From: Saposhnikovia divaricata
Lineage: Eukaryota; Streptophyta; Magnoliopsida; Apiales; Apiaceae
Assembly (NCBI GenBank): GCA_036435485.1
Contig: CM071594.1
Location: 104,063,001 to 104,127,000 of the forward strand
Direction: 5' to 3'
DNA length: 64,000 nucleotides
Part shown: positions 56,569 through 64,000 of the stretch, in pieces
How positions within the stretch are numbered: the stretch's first letter is position 1
Layout: each line of letters starts with the position of its first letter
Position numbers and translations under genes: made by a program
Notes under the pieces: generated by a model
Told to the model about the DNA's origin: nothing
What the model saw: the letters and a program-made list of their open reading frames with translations, nothing else
The model's database searches: none

Positions 56569-57898
56569 TAACCTTGTTCTTTACATAAACATACACAACT
56601 GCAACATTTAAAGCTGATGCAAATTCACTTCCAAATGCTTCAAACCAAAAATCGTAAATACTGCCTGATAATCACTTGAAAATAAGATTCGTACACTATT
56701 ACAAAAATATAAATAGAACTTAAACAAGAAAAATCACAATAATCATTGACAGCCAAAATTAATTAACTTAACATCAAAAAGATTCAAACATCAAACACAA
56801 ACATTGATCAAAATTACAAATCCACATTCAGCAAAATTAAAACATAATCATTATCAACAGCCAAAACTAATAGATTCCAACTTTTTTTTTCTAGGTTATA
56901 GATTCCAACTTAAACACAAACATACTAAAAACTCCAAACCCACATTTGTAAAGATTCGAATACTGAGGTGACGAACTTAAAAAAATAAAGAAAGATAAAT
57001 ACAAAAATTAATATTGTTTTTCCTTACATACATAACTTCATTAAATATAAAGCTAATCCCAAATTCACTTCCGAACAAGGGCGGAACCAAGGGAGGCAAA
57101 CCTTGGCTGAAACCAGCTAAACCGAAAATTTTAGTAGATTTTTTTTTTCAAATATCGATCTTTATTTTAAATCATTGATAATACATCATCTGAGTCCTGG
57201 ATGTTTTAAAATCCTGATTCTGCCACTGCTTGGGTAAAAATCATAAATTGAAATAGATTCCAACTTTTAACACAGACGCACACAAACACACTAGATTTTA
57301 CATACACATAAGAGAATAAATGGACTAATTTAGCAAAAAAAAAAAGGAATAAATGGACTATAAATTAAAAAATGAGGGTAATTATGAAGTATGAACTAAA
57401 AAAATATGGTTACATGGATAGAGAAGACTAACCTTCTCACCTCTCTCAATATACTTGACCGCAACAAGCTCATTACTCAACTTATCCCTCATCAACCTAG
57501 CCACTCCAAAATTACCCGACCCGATATCCTTAACAAGTTCATACTTATCACTGTCATGCATGATGGGCAGATCCATTCCAGGTCCTACTGTTATCACTGG
57601 TCTATCCATTTACATATGCATGTACATGTATGTACTTATAACATGTATATATATAACACTACAAACAAGAAAAAAACAAGAAAAATTAAGACACTGGTTG
57701 AAGAATATATACAGTAAAATAAAGAGTGATCACAGGATGGATAGTTGAGCCCGTGAAGCTTTATTTTGGCAAAACAACAGGTAACTGATTCGTGGGCTTA
57801 GGGACACCTTGTGGAATATGCCATGTGTTTATTTATGTAGGTAACAATGCAGATATGTTGTTGAGGTAAACAACAATCAAGATTCAACATACATCTTA
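56569..57898 (-). repeat. Segmental duplication, copy 2 left part
   Basis: Collinear with 50412 to about 51660, with small indels throughout, and includes a complete duplicate of SnRK2 exon 1. The copy resumes at 63275 after a 5.4-kb interruption. Confidence 0.9.
57433..57609 (-). pseudogene. Orphan duplicate of SnRK2 exon 1
   Basis: 177 bp, same length as the real exon 1. It encodes 59 residues from MDRPVITVGPGMDLP to YIERGEK, with a single amino-acid change (S4P), and keeps the AAG|GTTAGTC donor. There is no exon 2-9 copy next to it. It lies 6.3 kb upstream of the real exon 1 in the same orientation with its own upstream sequence, so it is either a silent fragment or an alternative first exon of the same gene (see findings). 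Confidence 0.9.
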
Positions 57899-57923
57899 GG
57901 AGTTGCTCGAGTAATATCAAAAT

Positions 57924-58386
57924 TAGACCCGTCAATACAAAAATTTAGTATTTGTATTTTGGACACACGATTCAAATTTATTATTAATTTTGTGTTTAAT
58001 TTTTGGGTACACGATATGATGAAGTAGATGAAATAAATAAATATATATATATATAGTAATATTTATATAAGATATGTTTATATTTATATTAAATTAATTA
58101 ATATTTATTTGAAGTATTATAAAATTATAATGCTCTTTGTAAATATGATGTGAATATATATATATTTAGTACATGTTTGTAACGATTTTACCGAAAATAT
58201 AAGTATTTAAATATTTTATTTATTTATTTAAATATTTTATTTTTATTTAAAATATATCAAAACATGACACAAAAAGTACATGACACGAAAGTACACGAAT
58301 ACGGATCCTAAATGAATCGTGTTTGAATTTAATGTTCAAATATACGAAACATGAAAGTACACCATACGAATAAATTATCAGGTCTA
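57924..58386. mobile_element. hAT-like MITE, 463 bp
   Basis: Left end TAGACCCGTCAATAC and right end TTATCAGGTCTA are inverted matches. The 8-bp flanks ATCAAAAT (57916-57923) and ACCAAAAT (58387-58394) agree at seven positions, as expected for an aged hAT target duplication. Non-coding. Confidence 0.75.
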
Positions 58387-59023
58387 ACCAAAATGATTCT
58401 TAAAATTGTTTTCGAATATTAAGCAAATTGCTTTACAAATGTCATGTCATCTTTTATGTATATGTGTACATGTTGGATCTATTATTTTTAAAGGACCTCT
58501 TCTACAGTCACAGTTGGATATTTTTTAATATTGAACCAATCCATCTATAACCATCCACTAAAGAAATGGACGGTTGGGATTAAAAAGCTTACGCTATATT
58601 ATATAGCGTACTCCGCTATATTAACCCTAAATCTGCCGCGTGGCCGGTCTACTTACGATATATAATATAGCGTAGCCGATTTTTTTGACGAAAACCGGGT
58701 TTATTTGACAAAATAACATAATAGAGCGTATTGTGGTTGCATATACATCATTTTACAAAATATTAAGTGAGCAAATCATCCACAAACCACCGAAAATCGC
58801 AAATCCACCGGAATCGGAAGTAAATCATAATCAATTTCATCATTTCTTCATATAAAGTGAGTAATTTCGTGTCTATTTCTTGTATCTATATGTCATCTAA
58901 TTGTTAATATGTGTGTAGATTTATGTACATGTATATATATATGTATGTATATATCATCAACATCATCTAATTGTAGATTTGTGTACATGTAAGCATGTAT
59001 GTATATAATTTTCAAATAGGGTT

Positions 59024-59165
59024 GAATTAATGTTCGAATTTATGGATTAATTTCGAATTAGGATCGAATTAGGGTTCGAATTTGTGGATAATTTTCGAAT
59101 TAGGGTTCGAATTTGTGGATAATTTTCGAATTAGGGTCCGAATTTGTGGATAATTTTCGAATTAT
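59024..59165. repeat. 31-bp tandem repeats inside the MULE
   Basis: At least three copies of AGGGTTCGAATTTGTGGATA plus ATTTTCGAATT, at 59071, 59102 and 59133, with decayed units on either side. Confidence 0.9.
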
Positions 59166-59229
59166 TAGGATTAAAATTTATTGGATTAAAGTTTGAATTT
59201 GTGGATAAAGTTTGGATTTTTTTTGTATG

Positions 59230-59590
59230 TATTGTGTAGTTTGGAGAGGCGGTAACTTTGAGTGACATAATTAACGTAAAAAATCTTTGGTTACGTGATT
59301 GGCCGGATCCAACACTCTCATTTGAGGAAAGGGAGAATTCTTTGGAGAGAGGTGGTGTGAAATTAAATTTTTTGAGGGAGTGATATCGCAAGTGCCCGAA
59401 TAAGGAGGATCGGGAGCTTCTAGAAATATATACACGGGGGTATGTGTTTTATTTGTGTGGGGCGATATTGTTCCCCACAAAATCAAACAATGTTTCTCAT
59501 CCAAGATTAATTCCCTTGTTGATTGATACTTCTAAAATTTTTGGGTATGCTTGGGGTGCAGGAGCACTTGCCTATCTATATAGGAATTTT
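59230..59590 (+). pseudogene. Plant mobile domain (PMD, MAIN/MAIL1-type) fragment captured in the MULE
   Basis: The plus-strand frame gives LERGGVKLNFLRE, a TGA at 59381-59383 where a tryptophan is expected, then YRKCPNKEDRELLEIYTRGY, VFYLCGAILFPTKSNN, PRLIPLLIDTSK and GYAWGAGALAYLYRNF. That is the order of the PMD core (YILFLLG..LF.DKSGN..., LPLL.D....YSWGSA.LA.LYR, family knowledge). Only part of the domain is present and one stop interrupts it, so it is not a working gene. PMDs occur both in cellular proteins and in transposon-linked proteins; here it lies convergent to the transposase. Confidence 0.8.
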
Positions 59591-59667
59591 TTGGGTATGA
59601 TTGTGTTTCAAATGTTGAAATTTTTAGGGATTGTTTTTAGAGATTGTGTTTGAAATGTTTTTAGAGA

Positions 59668-59887
59668 TTGTTTGGAATACTATACTGTGTTTGAGTTTGA
59701 TATACAAGGGGTGTTGCAAAAACAGGGGAAACAGGGCAAAAGAGCCCTGTACTTACGCTCTATAATATAGCGTAAGTGTTTGGAATACTAGATTGTGTTT
59801 GAGTTTGATATAAAGGGGGTGTTCCAAAAATAGGGGAAATAGGGCAAAAGAGCCCTGTACTTACGCTCTATAATATAGAGTAAGTGT
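59668..59887. repeat. 110-bp tandem duplication in the MULE
   Basis: Two units starting GTTTGGAATACTA (59668 and 59778), each ending in one copy of the 21-nt palindrome. Confidence 0.9.
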
Positions 59888-60053
59888 TAAAAAAACACGG
59901 GAAGCGCGATGGAATTACGCTCTATTATAGAGCGTAATACCCTGTTTTCAACACTTACGCTCTATTATAGAGCGTAATTACAGAGCTTTTTTTTATTTTG
60001 CTCTATTTTTTTCTTTTTCCCTATACCAAATTCAAGCACCAAATTTCTACTAT

Positions 60054-60193
60054 AATCAAAAGCACCAAATTGAAAATTGCTAACAAAATCAACAAAATCG
60101 ATACCAAATTCACTTAAAAGTAAAATCAAAAGCAACAAATTGAAAATTGCTAACCAAATCAACGAAATCAATACCAAATTCACTCAAAAGTAA
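60054..60193. repeat. 70-bp tandem duplication in the MULE
   Basis: Unit AATCAAAAGCACCAAATTG... CCAAATTCACT.AAAAGTAAA occurs twice (from 60054 and 60124). Confidence 0.85.
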
Positions 60194-60202
60194 AATCATG
60201 AA

Positions 60203-62668
60203 TTACATTTCCTTGGTTTTTTTGAGTTGGACTTTTCGGGAATCTACTCTCCTAATTTTTTTTGGACAATTTCGTGAATCATGTTTAGCATCAAGTTCTT
60301 TGTAACAATTACATTTCCTTGGTTTTTTTGAGTTGGACATTTCAATGCCACTCTTCACTCTTTCCCTCTTGCGAGCTTTAGTGGTGGAAATTATAGGGTC
60401 TTCCAAATTTTCAAAATCTTCAAATCCATCAAAATCTTCACCTCCACGTTCATCCTCCCATGATGGAGTTTTTTTCGTAGAAGGTTTCTCTATAGGAAAA
60501 TTTTCCACAACTTCCACCTCTTTTTCAATCAATCCCATGACGTATTTAAATCTTGGAATCGAACAACTTCCATGAGCCGCTAAATCTTGAAAGGCTTTGC
60601 ACAAAGTTGTATATCAGGCGGGTTGTGATTGAAGAATATTGCCAATGATAGGACGTTTATATGATATAGACCCGGCAATTTTATTTGCTCCAATTGTCCA
60701 TCTCAACTTAATTAAATTTGAAGGGATCTCCGTCCATTGCATCATATTCAAGTATTGAATAACATGACGACAACATTCCCGAACTTTCAAATTTCCGACA
60801 AATACAATTTATCATATCATTGGCCACGATTATTTGAAACACTTTTCTATTTTCCTCCGCCACCGTGGTCTTATATGCTTCGTACACCTTAAATAGCATA
60901 GTACTCATGGAATCTCTCTCATTCACAACATAGGCTCCACTTTGTTTAAGTTCGTGTTGAAAACGTCTAAACATTTCCTTTGTATAAATAGATGCCGCAT
61001 GATTCTCCAATGAGGAGGATGTTATTCTTGATCTTTCCTTATACTTTATTTCATAGTCCGCTTCTTTCTCACGAAGATATTGTTTCTCCAATGCATTTTG
61101 TGAATTCTCTATAAACTCTTTCAAACCTCTAGCATTTACATACACGTCAAAAAATGTATTCATTGACTCACTTCTCGAGTAGTGGTTATCCCGGTAGTGA
61201 AATGAAGTTTAGTGTACACACGAACCCACTTATGTCGAACGGAATACATTTCTTGCAACTAACCATGATCAACCAAGTTATATTTTTCAACCAAATCATT
61301 CCACCTATATTCAAATTGTTCAACCATCATTGACTTGTACAAACATAAGTTGAAATCTTCTTTGAAATGTGGTTCATATGCGTACAAACCGGATAACTTC
61401 TCCCCGAATTTGGTACTTATATGCCAAGTACAATAAAGATGGTTCGTGTTTGGTAAAAATTCGTCAATTGCATTTCCATGTGCAATGTCTTGATCGGTGA
61501 TGATGGAGATTGGAGGGTTGTTTCCTATAGCTTCCAACCAATTCTTCAAAACCCATATATAAGAACTTTCTTTCTCATCCCTTATTAGTGCAAAACCAAA
61601 CAATATGGATTGGTAATGGTGGTTCACCCCTGTAATAGGTACAAATGGCATACTATACTTATTTGTGCGGTATGTGGAGTCAAATACTACCACGTCTTCA
61701 AAATTTTTATATGCATTTAATGATCTTGGATCAACCCACAACATGGAACGCACCCGATTATCCTCATCAACATCTATTCGATAAAAAAAATTTCCAGAAC
61801 TATTACATTCAATTCTTGGAGTAATGTCAAACCTTCTTTGGCATCACTCGAATCAAATAAATGATGTCTAATATCACGCAAAACATTCCGAATGTCGTGA
61901 CTAGTAAATCTAATATTCTCTAAGCTTCCCGTAAGCTCACCCATTACATTCAAAGATTGTTGAGGCCCAATACCCGACTTACTCAAAATTATAATCAATT
62001 CTCGCATGATGGGTGTTATGTTTCTTGGCCTTTGCATGAAATGTACCTTACTAGGTGAAACCATCTCATGATTGTGTACCAAATGAACCAATGTTACCTC
62101 CCACTTATTTGATTTCTCTCTATGAACAACATACATTCGCGCCTTACATTTTGTTCTACCAAGAGAATCTCTATTTCTCTTTTTTTATCGGAACTTCATC
62201 TTCATCATCCAAAGATTTTGAGGCTAATCTCCCACCATTTCGACATATATACAAACGCGAACAAATCTTGTTATTTTTTGAACGTTTATGTGTAGTTCTA
62301 ATTATTAATTCAAAACCAATACGCCTACCATAATCTCTATAGAACCTCTCCGCTTCATCTGAACTATAGAATAATTGACGAACACATGGGCAAACATCAT
62401 TCAAATCATCCAAAGAAACACCATTCTCAACATCTTCAACATCATCACCATCATCAACATCATCAACATCATCACCATCATCAACAACATCATAGACAAC
62501 ATCACCATCACCATCATCATTCTTAACGTCTTCATTATTATCATCATCAAGATCTATTATTTTAGGTGTGTGTGAACTTTCGTTAACATCTTCATTTTCT
62601 ACCTCAATCTCAATCTTACTAGGTGTCTTATTAGGAGAATTTAACTTTGAAAAAATGAAAGAAGCCAT
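60203..62668 (-). pseudogene. Degenerate FAR1/MULE (MuDR-type) transposase
   Basis: Minus strand. The start MASFIFSKLNSPNKTP is followed by a run of aspartates encoded by an ATC-rich microsatellite (62425-62530). Next comes the FAR1 DNA-binding domain (AERFYRDYGRRIGFELIIRT, then HNHEM). The MULE core follows (VVVFDSTYRTNKYSMPFVPITG, SSYIWVLKNWLEAIG, IITDQDIAHGNAI, LYCTWHISTKFGEKL), then RESMNTFFDVYV and a C-terminal knuckle (CNCYKELDAKHDSRNC). Breaks: a shift in an A-run near 62180, a shift near 61790-61800, a stop at about 61256-61258 where HGW-LQEM is expected, and a shift near 61165-61170. It resembles FHY3/FAR1-related transposases. Not functional as it stands. Confidence 0.9.
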
Positions 62669-63274
62669 GGGTTAAAGAGAGAGCTAACCATAAATTCCAA
62701 GCTCAATCTTCAAAAATCTTAATTTGGGATTAGTACTCCAAGCTCAATCTTCAAAATCTTCAAAATCTTCAAATTTGGGTAAGATTTGACAAATAAATTA
62801 AGATTGGTAGAGTAGAAATAGGTATAGATTGGTGTAGATTAAGTTTGTGATGGTGTAAAATATATCTCCAAATGATTTAAGATTGGGTATAAACTCAAGA
62901 ACAATCACAAAATGATATTTCAAAATATGAAGGGCTGTTTGAACTGAAATTGGTGTAGTTCTCGGCTAAGACATATAATAGAGCGGACATTTAGCGGTAA
63001 AAAGGGAATTAAGGTTACGTTATATTATATAGCGTACTACGCTATATAATATAGCGTAAGTGTCCCCGAATCCTGACCGTTGGCTGGTCATTTTAATGAT
63101 ATAAGATGGGTTGGTTGGATATTTAAAAATATCCAACTGTGGCTGGTGACCAGTTTCCATTTTTAAATTAGATCTATTTAATTGATGTTAATTAAATATT
63201 AAAAAATATTCTTAAGAATATTTTTAGAATTCTAACATTTTTGGTATCTTTATTAATTTTATCTTTTTTTTTAC

Positions 63275-63974
63275 ATCTTAATGAAACTCGCAAGCTACAC
63301 CTTAAACAACTGTCACGCTCGTAACATGCTAACTCGGACTAATTTTTGTATCAAATAGAATTTTTTTAAATTTCTAAATTCCAAAAATCTCATAAAATTT
63401 TTAATCGAGATTTAAATCATCATTATTAATTTATCAAATCGAGAGTTAAACTAAGAAGAGCAGATGATTTGTCCCCCTCCCGGCCTCCCTCATGTTCTCA
63501 TCTCGCAACTAAAAATATTGATACTTTCCTCCGTCCCTTTCATTTCTTCACCGTTACTATTTTGAGATGTTATTCTCATTTCTTTATATTATTAAAAATG
63601 GTAAATTTTTCCCATTATCACATCCATTATTTTCCCTATTATCTCATATTTAACAATAAAAAAATTATTGCATTCAATATTTTTCTCCACTATCTCAAAT
63701 TATTATTAAATATTGGTTGGTCCCACCACTTTACCCCACTTTTCATATAACTCTATTCATTTTTTATGCATTGTCTTAATTTTTGTAATCTCCTCCAATA
63801 TAAACAAATGAGGGAAACGGAAGGAATATTTTACTTGATTTACGTTAGAAATAATCCAAAGTCCAATTATTTGTGTTTGTTTTTAACTACTTTTGGGCTT
63901 TTAGCTCGTCATTCCAAAGAAGAAAGTTTATTGGTTGAAGCACATCAGTACATGCGCAACACAACACTACAAGT
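63275..63974 (-). repeat. Segmental duplication, copy 2 right part
   Basis: Collinear with about 51668-52071: AACTGTCACGCTCGTAACA, GAGCAGATGATTTGTCC, AGAAAGTTTATTGGTTGAAG and ACAACACTACAAGT are shared. Interrupted by a Stowaway at 63524-63826. Confidence 0.88.
63524..63826. mobile_element. Stowaway-like MITE, 303 bp, with empty site in the sister copy
   Basis: Ends CTTTCCTCCGTCCC and GGGAAACGGAAGGAA are imperfect inverted copies with flanking TA (63522-63523, 63827-63828). The other duplicate reads straight across (CAACTAAAAATATTTATATTTTGC near 51920), so the insertion postdates the duplication. Confidence 0.8.
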
Positions 63975-64000
63975 AGGGGTGATCATAAACCGCACCAAAT
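63975..64000 (+). other. Possible hAT-type terminal repeat cut by the window edge
   Basis: AGGGGTGATCATAAACCGC directly after the end of the duplicated block resembles the TAGGGnTGATCA... ends of plant hAT MITEs. Only 26 bp are visible. Confidence 0.25.

Larger units (their letters stand above)
58493..63158 (-). mobile_element. Mutator-like element (MULE), 4.67 kb, with 9-bp target duplication
   Basis: Exact 9-bp duplication ATTTTTAAA on both sides (58484-58492, 63159-63167). The terminal inverted repeats are long and imperfect: GGACCTCTTCTACAGTCACAG and, inverted from the right, GGAAACTGGTCACCAGCCACAG, both continuing TTGGATATTTTT. They extend about 130 bp to a shared 21-nt palindrome. Cargo: a degenerate FAR1/MULE transposase (minus) and a plant-mobile-domain fragment (plus). 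It is nested in copy 2 of the SnRK2 duplication. Confidence 0.92.

Noticed and set aside
60203..62668. Domesticated FHY3/FAR1-like host gene
   Set aside because: At least three frameshifts and a stop, terminal inverted repeats and a 9-bp target duplication show a dead transposon.

Overview
The window is nuclear DNA from a eudicot plant. Its genes have many short exons and AT-rich introns, and it carries Copia LTR retrotransposons, Stowaway MITEs, hAT-like elements, a MULE, RTE/L1 LINEs and tRNA-headed SINE-like repeats. A complete SnRK2.6/OST1-type kinase, a kinesin-12, a leucine-rich-repeat extensin and a CDCA7-type zinc-finger gene are all typical of a dicot. I cannot name the species from sequence alone.

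Layout. 1-5811: left-truncated SIRE-like Copia element (minus strand) with intact gag, open pol and 5' LTR. 5812-9100: non-genic, with a SINE-like repeat and a Helitron nested in an hAT-like repeat. 9199-12506: five-exon CDCA7-like gene (plus). 12507-15290: non-genic with one Stowaway. 15366-17522: intronless LRR-extensin gene. 17926-18270: 5'-truncated LINE with a 9-bp target duplication. 19833-28021: second Copia element with 224-bp LTRs and TSD CTGGT, split by an inverted truncated copy of its own family, giving 2.48-kb inverted arms. 28834-30584: dead 2-oxoglutarate dioxygenase gene whose middle exon has been duplicated in inverted orientation, leaving a roughly 0.5-kb hairpin with a 34-bp loop. 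32095-33572: TRIM element with four LTRs. 34028-35395: RTE LINE fragment. 37292-44258: kinesin-12 gene with decayed 3' coding relics to about 46.4 kb. 47143-51330 (minus): complete nine-exon SnRK2.6/OST1-like gene.

The right end is a segmental duplication of the SnRK2 5' region. 50412-52071 (promoter side, exon 1, part of intron 1) recurs at 56569-57898 plus 63275-63974. The space between the two copies holds a solo LTR, three MITEs and an L1-type LINE fragment. The second copy is itself interrupted by about 5.4 kb that includes an hAT-like MITE and a 4.67-kb MULE. The MULE carries a degenerate FAR1/MULE transposase, a captured plant-mobile-domain fragment and eight copies of a 21-nt palindrome.

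The genes do not form a pathway: kinesin-12 and CDCA7-like are cell-division/chromatin genes, LRX is a cell-wall gene and SnRK2.6 an ABA-signalling kinase. The strongest candidates for new biology are the inverted-repeat dioxygenase locus, the orphan upstream SnRK2 promoter plus first exon, the palindrome array in the MULE, and the element-specific 10-mer scattered through coding and LTR parts of the first Copia element.
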